From: Diprion similis | Taxonomy: Eukaryota; Arthropoda; Insecta; Hymenoptera; Diprionidae | DNA: 64,000 nt | Direction: 5' to 3' | Assembly: GCF_021155765.1 (NCBI RefSeq) | Contig: NC_060108.1 | Span: 18,501,025 to 18,565,024 of the forward strand | Shown here: positions 14,306-24,451 of the stretch, piece after piece | Layout of the letters: each line of letters opens with the position of its first letter | Position numbering within the stretch: position 1 is the first letter of the stretch | Notes under the pieces: generated by a model | The model's input: the letters and a program-made list of their open reading frames with translations, nothing else | Told to the model about the DNA's origin: nothing | Database searches by the model: none | Made by a program: the position numbers and the translations under genes

Positions 14306-16220
14306 TAGCAGCGGAATGATTATTTGTTGAATATTCATTGGCTGACGTGATCGTCAATTTTCGAATACTCAAATAGTTGTCCGTGTACTTGACCTCGGAT
14401 AGATCGTACATCGCTAATTACAGCCGCATGATCGTCACCTCGACGAAATCGTTTCACGTTTCGTTTTTCCATTTCTTTGATAACCTGTAAATCCTTCGAC
14501 AGTTTTCAGGTAATGTAACGATTCGACGATATACTGTATCGAATTGATTGAATATTCGTACAATAATAATAATGATAATAACAATAATAACATCGGCTGG
14601 CACGTGAAATTGTTCGAAACATGCAACACGGTAATAAATTTATGTAGTAGAAGACGAGATGCATTCCGTGCGAAAACGCCGGACAAATCGGGGATGACAA
14701 GGCTGATCTTTGTGGCGGTTTTGCGCGACCAGCCGCGAGTCTCCTCGGCGTAATATATCACAGTGTCTGGCGGGATATTACAAATAGAAACAAGATATTA
14801 GCCGGGCAGTGATTAATTCCTGGCAAAAGATGCCGCAGCTGGGGGCAGGGCGAGGGTCAGGGTGTACGTACGATCCTCTCGCGAGTCATTACACGCTTTG
14901 TAAATCACGGTTTATAATCAGGAGCAGTGTTCTCAAGTATGCGGGAAAATCAAAAGACCTGCTTATAGAATTATTTAAGGGAGGAGGGAGGAGGAAGGAG
15001 GGATGATGAATGACCGATTCACGGCTCTTCCGTAAATAATAATAATTATCCGTCGGACGGGTGGCCTGGACAACGAGCTTTGCTCAGTTTTACCCCGTCG
15101 TTCTTTACGCACGTTCGCACCTTCAGCCAAAAGCTAAAAGTGCGATAACTAGTCACGTGTGGATGGATGAATCGCCAACATTTTGCTAGTTACGCTTGGC
15201 AATATCGAGGATGCGTAAATAGTACAACAGCCGGGTATTTCCTTCAGAAAGGAAAAGGTCGAGAGGAACTTTTCGAACTGATTTACAGTGAAATCATTAA
15301 ACTGCACTGATTGAATGTAAGGAATGTGATGAAATAGGCAATGAAATCGATTGCCAGGACATTCGAAATACATATATAAGATCATCGTTGGTTTCAATAT
15401 CGTATATATATGGGGTTCAAAGTGGCCGGAAGAGAAGCCTTTATCCGTAATGCATTATGAAATTTACCCGATGTGCGTGAGTTACAGCATATAAATAAAA
15501 TGCTCTTTGGATACAACGTAATTAGGTGCCGTGATAAAAATTGAGATATTTGATTTTTGTTTTTAGAAAAAAAAATAAAGAGTTTCAAAAAAACAGCACA
15601 ACTTTCGAAAACTCGTAGAAGATCACGCGTCGATAAAATCTATAAAAACTTTCATGCGATCCTTTGTAAAATCTGCTTGAACCATTTGAATCCGTTACCC
15701 AAAACGAGCCGAAATCTCAAAGTGAGACCCAGTGTAAAAAAAAAAAGAAATAAAATAAAACTCACGAGGTGAACCTCTCGATTCTATAGAACCATATCAT
15801 CAATCGCTGATGATCAATAAACCAGGAAGGGTTCCGTGATGCCTGAGCCCTGCTGGTCCTCTTGATGAGACAATTTCATGACGCAAGGATACACAGATAG
15901 AAGGGGAGGTCGAACGAACGGATAACGCAGCCGTGATACAGGGGTTGCGTTATACGTGTGGATACGTGACCGTGGATCGGTCGGATAGTAAAGAGAAACG
16001 AACGTTGCAGGCATACATGCGCACGTATATAAGATTTGGTAAAATGTTAGCTGGAGAAAAATGGAGGTCGTCGAGCGAAACGACCTTTCCTAGATGGAAT
16101 ACGTGAGGGAGGAGAAGAGAATATTGTGGCGCACGTTGGCCAGGGTGGTGGGTGCGTTTGATCTACGGACTCGCGTGCGACCACGTGTGCAGTGGTAGGT
16201 ACTTCGACGCGTCGCGACGC

Positions 16221-16247
16221 CTGACGTCCGACGTCCGACGTCCGACG
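16221..16247. repeat. Tandem repeat of the 8-bp unit acgtccg-
   Basis: Three to four direct copies of gacgtccg in a GC-rich patch, followed by a G-rich segment to about 16,290. Confidence 0.8.
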
Positions 16248-18066
16248 AAAAGAGGGAGGGTGAGGGTTAGAGGGGGGGAGAGGAGATAGTTACGTCGGGG
16301 TCGGAACCCCTCCCCACCAGTTATTTGAGAACGAGCAAGCCTCTCTTGAGTGATTGATCATCTCTCCTCCAGCGAAGGGTGTATTTTTGGAGTTGCATTG
16401 CGGCACCATTGAATTGAACACGCCCCGCAATTTTTCCACACCATTCACAGGGAATCGAGAATCCTGCCCACTCCTCGTACTGCGTAAACGCGTATAAAGA
16501 CCTCGATTTTATCTCCAGCCTGTATAAGTTAGTTACTCTGCAATCGTCACGGCTAAGTTGCAGCTAAATTGCCGGCAGTTATTCGCACGCATTTATTTGT
16601 GAGATTAGTCGGCGACGAAAATATTTTGTACAACGGTGTAGCCATAGAAATTATTTTGGTATGCATTAGAGAGTTCTCAAGTTCAGTTTAGGTACTAAGC
16701 TTGTCGGGACCCAAAGTTCGGGCCAAGTTTTTGACAAGTATGAGACGAACGAGGAAACGATGCCCTAGTGAGTTTCGCATTTCTACCCGTGGCGCTATTG
16801 TTTCATAATTCAACAAAACTTCAGGCAAACTGCAAATGCTAATTACGTCAACTTTACCACAGAATTCCGGAAACCGAACTTCCGAAGTATGCTTTCCTAC
16901 CAGCTTTGTACGTTTCTATCCAAAGTTTTAGCTTCCCAATGTCACAATTCTGTATGAAAATAAAAATTCTGCATTCCTTTAAATCAATCAAATACAAACG
17001 GGAATTGTTATATATCACTTTAACTTATATCAATAAACAAGAATCATCATTGAAATGGTGTTCATTCGCCAAGTTTTAAACTGCAGCGAAATCGTGAAAG
17101 TTTTCAGAATCCAATCGACAGATGAAAAAGTCGAAGACTAAGAACTCGGTTTTCCTACCGATCGTCCCCTACCCTTTTGAATTTTACCCACCCTTTCATT
17201 GCCGTTGCTTTTTCCCCGCCATTACCTACATATCACAGTGCTTTTCTCCTTTTTCCCGCAAATTCTTCTCTTTTATTATCTACTAGCCCTCGGAATTTCT
17301 GTAAAGTATGTAATCACACTACCTCGGTAGATAAACATCGCATATTTTTTCGAGCGCTATCTGATATGGATACGAGAAACGACCATTTTAGCATGATACT
17401 ATGCGATTTCATGTCTTTTGAAACTGATTTCGTTACGTATCATGAAAGCAATTCTGCGGGTGGAGTATGTCTCTAAGCCTCGAAACGAGAATAACATCAA
17501 GGTGGTGCAAATAATTCGGTCGCCCACAGTCAGTTTTCTTAAATATCGCAATTTTCCAGAGTGGTAATTGAAATTGTCAAAAAGTTGTGTCCATGATTAT
17601 TTAAATTTTTGAACATATACACGTTCACGATTCTACCAGTTTCCTAATGACAAGATGGCTTACTTTGAAGACCATGGTGATGCGATTGATAAAATGATCG
17701 GTAAAACCTTTTTGCAAATTTGAAATTACATCGAACCCACCGAAAGGATGGTCAGATCTCATTGGCAGCGCTGAGTTTGCGCGCACTGCAAGCTTCCCAT
17801 TTTTTTTATCGTAAACAAAGGGAGATACATATTTGTAATAAACTTGTAAAAGAGGAATTATTAAGATAGATACATGTGGCGTTTTTCAATGTTTTGAGTG
17901 TGTGTGTAAGGGAAAAATTCCCTGAATTTTTTCTTCCTAGTTCTCCAGAGAATCGCTAGTCTCTGCAATTTTCAACAAACAGTAAACACCCTTTTACGAA
18001 CGTCGCGCTTCGCGTCCTCGTGGCTGCGAATGGGCATGTGCGAATATTTGGCATGCATCAACTCAC

Positions 18067-18366
18067 CTCCGCGTCGGACGTGGGTTCCTCGTAATCGGAG
18101 AGAGTTTCTTGGAATACGAAAATGCAATCGGAGCAGTCGAGCAGACGAGCGTGGCCGAACTGCGTTTGCTTGTCGGTGATGGTCTCGAGGACGGCAGTTT
18201 CGACCATCGTTGTTTTCGGGGTGGTTTTCCAACTGGATACTCGGAGATAAATTCGCACTGCTAAAACGCGTAACACTACCACCTCTTTCGTTGCGGCCGT
18301 GAGCCAGGCACGTCGTAGTTTGCTCAAAGATTTACCGAGCAGTTCGCCGTTTCCTAGTCTGGATAC
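18067..18366 (-). CDS. Exon-like block of an unrecognised gene (partial)
   Basis: This block is bounded by a good acceptor (tgtttcag before position 18,366) and a strong donor (GAG/gtgagt after 18,067). It is exactly 300 nt and open throughout in the frame that starts at its first base. An ATG at 18,207 in good context (aacgATGg) opens a 47-codon stretch that continues to the donor, beginning MVETAVLETITD and ending in the acidic LSDYEEPTSDAE. The 53 codons before that ATG look less protein-like and may be 5' untranslated. I do not recognise the protein and assign no function. The next exons would lie to the left on the minus strand, perhaps beyond the window. A first exon may lie near 19,550, where GCGAG/gtgaaa resembles a donor, but that is only a guess. 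Confidence 0.45.
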
Positions 18367-19861
18367 CTGAAACACCAATAAACGTTTCTTTTATGGGTAA
18401 TGAAAAACCGAATTTCTAACGTCCCTGCCCTCGCTGCTGCCTCCTGTACTTCGATCTCTGTGCACATGGTAATATTTTTCACGAATTTTACGACACAGGC
18501 TTATTGCTATTCCTTTCGGGTCACTTATCAACCGCGCGTTATTATATCGGCAATTTATCTTTATAAATGTAATAAATATAAATTTATATCATGCTACGTA
18601 TAGGTGCTCATCGTATGGAAGTAAGTAAATGGACGTAATTTTATCGCTCTCTTTTGTTTTTTGTTTTTTTCGTCATCGTTACGATTTTGCAAAGTTGAAG
18701 ATACTCCGAAATTTATTTGACCAAATGTATACAGTTTTTCAAATTCGTTACATTCAGGATGGAGAATAATTTTTTTGAGATTTTTTTTTTTTTTTATTTG
18801 CCAATGTTTAACACGATTGATATTTGTGACAAAAGGAGCGACGATATAATTTTTGGCAACGACGTGTGCCGCTCGGAATAATTACATGCGAGTATGTACG
18901 GTGATTGATAAATTATCACCCTTGACATGACGTTAAAAACAATTCTCAAAGCAAAACGTTGTAGCCCGGGAGGTCTCACGTCACACAGATCTCAAACAAT
19001 TAATTATCTTTAGACCCAAAAGACAGGAAGAAGCAGCTGTTAACCTTAATTCATTATACACAATTGTAAAAATACAACGACCATAAAATATTCTATCGTA
19101 TCTTTAAATAGTTCACGCATCTGCTATTCGAACCACATTGCATGAATACTTGAACTAAGAAATCTTATTTTTTTTCTGCGAAACTGTAACGCTGCTTTGA
19201 GAACATGCGGCGCCTGTCATTATTGTTCATCGAACGCCTGAACATGCATTGTCCAATATATGCTCATAATGTAGAAACAGAAATTAATACATACGCGATG
19301 CGTCTGGTTGTTTCTAATGTTTTTATTTGGGACACAGTGTACGAAATAGCTGCCGAAAATTTTGAGGTTAGGTAACATGAAGCCGACAATATTTGTTGAA
19401 CAAAACGCGTTGGTCCGCCAGTTTGCGATATGACGTGAATTTATTAAGCGGAGTACATTTTTTTTAATTAGTACAAACAATATCCATCAATGATTCACCA
19501 ATGTAATCAACGATTTCAGAAGCCTTATCGGCATTTTTCTTTCACCTCGCACAAAGCACGTCGAAACACAAGCACGCGGAATCGTTACTGAATTTCATAT
19601 GGTGGCGCCATCTTGCGGTGTTTATTGCAACCAATCTTTACTGCGAAAAATCAAGATATTCGGACGATCAAGATATTTCTTTTTGGAAAAGGTCTGAAAT
19701 CGTTGAATACTTTTTGAGGTATTTTGTGGTAAAATCATTCTGCATGAATTATGCGATAAAATTACTTTACAATGTTTAAAGCCGTACACGATTCTTGAAA
19801 ATCAAATTTTTCAAACATATTAATTACAAAGAAAATCTCAAATTTTTTCATAAAATATACG
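18367..19861. other. Non-coding spacer between the 18.1-kb exon and nesd
   Basis: AT-rich, with only short shadow frames. At about 19,604-19,618 there is a GGCGCCATCTTG block, whose reverse complement resembles a YY1/pleiohomeotic-type core. It could mark a minus-strand promoter for the unrecognised exon downstream. No other structure was seen. Confidence 0.4.
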
Positions 19862-19867
19862 TTTATT
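19862..19867 (-). terminator. Poly(A) signal AATAAA of nesd
   Basis: On the minus strand an AATAAA hexamer lies about 135 nt after the nesd stop codon. It is the first canonical signal downstream and gives a short 3' UTR. Confidence 0.6.
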
Positions 19868-19999
19868 TTAATATTAGAGATTAGTAACAACGAATATATC
19901 TGATATACTTTGTAAAAATTCTTTGTCACAATGTACTCTGGAAATTGCTGTGCAGGAATATAAATGCATCTACGACATATTTTCACCTTCATAATATAT

Positions 20000-22057
20000 T
20001 TAAGACACCATGTTCGTACTACCCTCTTGTTTAGCGAAAAGTGCCGCGGACGGTTTAGCTTGAAATAAAATATCACCCTTACCATTGTTCTCAAATTGAC
20101 AATCTTTGGTGGTAATTTCGGAGACATTTTGCAGCAATTCACTACTCCCAATCTTTCCCTCGGTGCCATTTACGTACTTTTGAGTTTCCATGCGTATACT
20201 GTGCTCTTTGAAATTCGATAATGCGCAATTAGTTACAGCCAAACTGGAATTATCGTGCATCTGAAATAACGATACTATTGATAATAAGCCCTCGTGTGAA
20301 TAAAATCCTTGAGAATTTCACACTACCAGAACATTTTTGATGTAATTAGAATGTAAAAAATAATGTACTATGGAATTTTTATGGAACTAAGAGCACTAAT
20401 GTTATTCACCACCTTACCTGAATACCTTCGACACACTCGTTGAAGTAGCATTCATTCAACGTAACACTGCCTCCTGAATGAATTACAATTGCAGTTCCAA
20501 GCCCTTCGAAACTTGTATTTTCGGCGATTAATTTAGCTCCAGGCAGAACTACAGTGCCCAGTTTGATAACGCTTTTATTGGTGTCGAAAATCCTGCACCC
20601 AGTGAGTTGGACCGTTCCTTTGCGAGCTAGCAAACCCATCTGAAGATCGCCTAATTGAATGGAGACGCCCTCTAAATGTATCTGGTGATATGAAAGTTAA
20701 TGAGTATTATGTTATTTACATATTATTACATATTTCAATAATAGTAGGATTATTGTTTTCACAAAGGTCATACGTACCACTCCGCCTGAAAAATCCATCA
20801 AGGATGGTCCACATTCGGTTTCCCTTCCACAGATAACTGTATCTGCCAGCCTGCCGAGCCCCTTGAATTTGCCTCCTTCCTCCAGGCCTCCAGCGCCTCT
20901 GATTGAGTGTTCCCCTTCACCAAGAACTACTATATCACCTGCTTCAGAAGCATCCAGTGCCTCTTGCAGGCAATTCGAAGTTCTGAATAAAATATAAAGA
21001 TGAAAACAATGTTAGAAGTCGTCAGTTTCAATTCTTTGTAAACTCAAGGTTCCCAGATGTGATTTACTGAAATCATTTTCTGTTAAATACACATATCACT
21101 AGTTAGTCATAAAATGAATCACTCGAATTCTGAAAACTCTTACTTCAAAAACATATCAGGGCCAAAGATTGTCTGAACATTGCTCAAAGATGAGATCATG
21201 TCTTGAACAGATCCTCCGAGCCAAACAAAGTATCCTTCAGATCTCGTCCCTCTGCCTTCCCGTCTGTTAACTTCTTTATCTGACAAGTTCGAGCCTTTAT
21301 TTCTGGTGAGGACTTCCCTCATAACAGGATTTTCTAAAACTTCCATCTCGGTTTTAATCTGTTGTAGTCGAAAATGGAGCTTCATTAACTGGCAGGCTTT
21401 TCCGTCGTTAAGCACTCGATCCTGATCCTCTTCTTCGTCCGATATATCTTCCTCAAGCCTTGTGATCTTTGCTTGAATATCTCTCCCTTCTCTGGTCAAG
21501 CTTCTAATAATATCGCAAGTTTCTTTACTGACAACCCCACGTTTCATATCAAAAAATAATCTTATTCTTGGCTCCAAATGAAGCGAAACCCAGTCGGTGT
21601 CGTCATCGTCATCTGTGTCCCAAGGCATCCAAAGATAATTGAAAAAGAATCTTAGCTGATCGATGCAGTTAGCTGTACCAATCATATCAAGGACCGTATT
21701 CTCTTGGTGATGAGTTGGGTATAACTCGTTCAGTGGAACGTCATACTTTTCAGGAAGCTGTATCTCATCTTGAACAGCCACTATTTTTACAAGTGCAGAT
21801 AATTCTTGGAAATCCACATTCTCAACCTCGACTACAACAATTGTAGGATAATGGATTTCAAAGTCCTGACAGGTCAGCCTTGGAATTTTCCATAGGGCAC
21901 GCCAACCAACAGGTTCTATCACCAGTTCAACATAGCAGGACCATTCGGAGTGAATCTGAGATGCTGGAATTACCTTTTCACCTGCTGATAATATTTCTGA
22001 ATATTCGACCAGCCGCTCCTGCAGGCTTTTATCAAAAGCATATATTTCCATGGACAT
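20000..22057 (-). CDS. nesd: Nessun dorma / SHCBP1 family protein
   Basis: Four coding exons: 22057-21144, 20982-20778, 20681-20418 and 20260-20000. All have GT/AG junctions and keep frame, giving 547 aa. Residues 1-300 form the family's N-terminal region, with an acidic WDTDDDDDTDW run near 147-156 and a charged coiled-coil segment at about 190-240. From about 305 onward come parallel beta-helix repeats (AGDIVVLGEGEHSI, then LEGVSIQLGDLQM, then Asn/Gly-rich turns). In flies this family binds the centralspindlin complex at the contractile ring and ring canals and is needed for germ-cell cytokinesis; vertebrate SHCBP1 also binds Shc. A 5' noncoding exon ends at 22412 (CTCAG/gtaaga). It has an in-frame stop, so translation starts at ATG 22057, with 22051 as an alternative. 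It is divergent with the ARL2BP gene. The family call is confident; the exact start is less so. Confidence 0.9.
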
Positions 22058-22076
22058 CTCTAGCGTCTGTTTCACT

Positions 22077-22928
22077 CTGATAGCTGGATAAGTAAAACAT
22101 TATTGTTAACCATCGGTCGAGAACCCATTAGGTCTATAATCTATTTCGTAAATTACAGAAACATAGAAATTGTTGAATAGTCATTTGAAAGGAGGAACTA
22201 AAATCGCTCGAGTTGAACTAAAACGATAGTGCCTTTAGATGAAGGCAAATTTTCAATTCTAAATTTTATTTCAAAATACCTGATTAGCAAAAACTAAAAA
22301 AAAACTATTTTTTGCTATTAAACTTTGCTCTAAACTATCCATGAAAACCCGGAACATCTTAAATTTTGACTAGAAGAATTAATATTGGAGCAAAAATTAT
22401 GATAATCTTACCTGAGTTTGGCTCACTCAATTGAAATATATTCACGTTAAAATAACTCTTACTAATATGCTACTGAAATTGCTAAAATAACAAAACGCCA
22501 TTGACCAAAAGTATGCAACTGGTATCCCAAAGACGTTACGCCGTGTCGTCTGCTAAACAGCAGCGTTGACCGCTAAGCGATCTAGTTGTTTCTATTTACA
22601 CAATCACGATATGTGATTAAAATTGACGTCGCATTATTGCTCAGATATTAAAAACTATTTAATTTTTGCAAACGCTGTGTAAATAGATTAAAAACTTATT
22701 TTTCAAGTTTAAAAATTGTCGTCCTACCGTATCGGGTTGAACGAACCAATCGTATTCAAGAACCCGGCGTTGCTAGGCGTGAAACAAAATGGCGGCTTAC
22801 ATGACAGATTCAATAGTAAACAAACCTTTTGACATTTCCGACGTATGGATTAACGTCTCAATAATTCCTCAATACATGCAACGCGAGTTATGAAACTTTT
22901 GAAATAATTTTTATGAGCTTGATTTAAA
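22077..22928. promoter_or_regulatory. nesd 5' intron and noncoding exon, and shared divergent promoter with ARL2BP
   Basis: Positions 22077-22411 are the first intron of nesd, and its noncoding exon lies just above 22412. The DNA from there to ARL2BP ATG 22929 must hold both promoters. Visible elements are a CCAAT pentamer at 22746-22750, a GTTGCTAGGCGTG block at 22769-22781 that partly resembles an RFX X-box half site, and AAAATGGCGGC at 22787-22797, a YY1-like core typical of start regions. No TATA box is obvious. Transcription starts are not determinable from sequence alone. Confidence 0.55.
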
Positions 22929-24006
22929 ATGAATCCAGAAGTCATAGGTTCGTTAAAAAAATATTTTGATCCACTTTGAAACTATCAGCAACAGACTGGT
23001 GATAAATAATAATCAAGTGATAAAGTACACTACATTGTATTGAATGACACGACCCTGATCATTCATTTCCTAAGTTAATTATCAGTCTTCATGTTTCGTG
23101 ATTCAGATCTCATAACGCCTATGGATACTGACAGCGAAGAAATTCACGAGGAATCAAAGGGTGTCAGGGATGCAGGTTTCGATAAAATCATCGGGTATAT
23201 AGAGGATCTCTTGATGGGTACTTAAAATTTTATAATACTCTTTTGAAACTGAGAACGTTTTAAGCAAAAATTTACAAAAACGATGCCTCATCTTTTTTAG
23301 AGAGCACCTAATTTTTATTCCAAAATACAAAGAAATTCTTGTTTCAGAAAGCGAGTTCCAAGAGATACAGCAAAAATTTTTGGATAACTACTGGCACGTA
23401 TTTGGACCTGAAGAAGAGAATAAACTGATTTATATGGAAATATTTAATCAGTATGTAAGTTTTGTATAACTAGGAAACTTTCATGTAGAAAATTAATTTA
23501 TAACCCATTTATTTAATTCCCTCTTCTTTCGCAGAACCAGGAAATAGAAAACTACATCGTACAACAGCTCAAGAAGTCTGTTCCTAATTTTTCAATCCAT
23601 GTTCTCTTGGACCAGCTTAAGTATGAGACAGTAATTGCTATGGGATCTGAAATTTTGTAAATGGCGCAGTTTGCTAATGTGCACGTTTTTTTTACAGCGA
23701 AAGACGTCCTGAACTGGATGGAGAAGTTTTTGAAGTTTTAGCAACGTTAACAGACTTTCTAGCATTCAAAGAAATGGTTTTAGATTACAAAGCTGTAAGT
23801 TTTGGATTACTGCCCCACTGGCGGGACAGGTTTTTTTTTTATCACCGACAATGAGTTGCGTTTGAACTCAAGCAGATAAGATGTCAATATGAAACCAATT
23901 TGTTATTTGTCAGGTAAAAGAAGGAAAGGTGGAAGACTTTAGCGCCGGAATTTCGATTACATCTATCAAATCAACGAGCTCAGATCGAGATGCGCCAACT
24001 GGATAA
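22929..24006 (+). CDS. ARL2BP: ADP-ribosylation factor-like 2-binding protein (BART) homologue
   Basis: Six exons: 22929-22947, 23107-23217, 23348-23454, 23535-23620, 23698-23794 and 23914-24006. All junctions keep frame, giving 170 aa; the mammalian protein is about 163 aa. The BART domain covers roughly residues 28-145 and shows the family signature FDKIIGYIEDLLMESEFQ, then KFLDNYWHVF, the YMEIFNQY helix and the DFLAFKEMVLDYK segment. The family binds GTP-loaded ARL2 and ARL3, acts in cilia, mitochondria and STAT3 retention, and has no catalytic site. The tiny first exon (19 nt, ending ATAG/gttcgt) is the least certain junction; the rest is well supported. It is divergent with nesd and convergent with Nup93. 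Confidence 0.92.
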
Positions 24007-24103
24007 TAAATCGCGAGCTCCATCCAAATGCTACATCCATGAATTTTCAAATTTATCCATATTATTACTAATTACCTAGTATTTGTTAGATTTTAAGATA
24101 GAA

Positions 24104-24119
24104 AATAAATGTGAATAAA
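24104..24119 (+). terminator. Poly(A) signals of ARL2BP
   Basis: Two AATAAA hexamers at 24104-24109 and 24114-24119, about 100 nt after the stop codon. Confidence 0.75.
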
Positions 24120-24211
24120 GTCGGCACTTAATGGTAGTTTGTTTTATTACTGTGAAAAACAAGTAGCTGTGGTTTATTTTAAATATTAAAAACCCACTTA
24201 AAACTGCAGTC

Positions 24212-24217
24212 TTTATT
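24212..24217 (-). terminator. Poly(A) signal of Nup93
   Basis: AATAAA on the minus strand, 235 nt after the Nup93 stop. Two more copies at 24173-24178 and 24143-24148 could also serve. The last approaches the ARL2BP signals, so the two 3' UTRs abut or slightly overlap. Confidence 0.6.
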
Positions 24218-24451
24218 GATTCAAAAAGAAACGCAAATGTTATTCAATAATTTTACCAAAATTTACCCTACTGTTTTCTTTCCTCTGTTTCATAAAGATA
24301 ATATCCACAAACGGAACCTATGCGCGAACTAATTATCGAGAAAATGCGAAGGATTTGTAACTATTAAACGTCGCTTCGAAAATGAAAATCTATTTGAATG
24401 CTTCTATTGTACATTTTTTAAAACTCTTTACCCAAAAATGAATTCGTTCCC

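Larger units (their letters stand above)
1..18066. other. Gene-poor region (intergenic or intronic), simple repeats only
   Basis: No open reading frame in this stretch combines plausible length, splice signals and a recognisable protein family. The short frames present are mostly low-complexity or antisense shadows. It contains many microsatellites, listed separately, and several GC-richer patches (around 9,000-9,200, 10,000-10,300, 13,300-13,750 and 16,130-16,330) that could be promoter or CpG-rich DNA, with no coding support. Because the exon at 18,067-18,366 ends in a splice donor pointing left on the minus strand, part or all of this region may be the intron of that unrecognised gene. I see nothing else that I can support. 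Confidence 0.6.
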
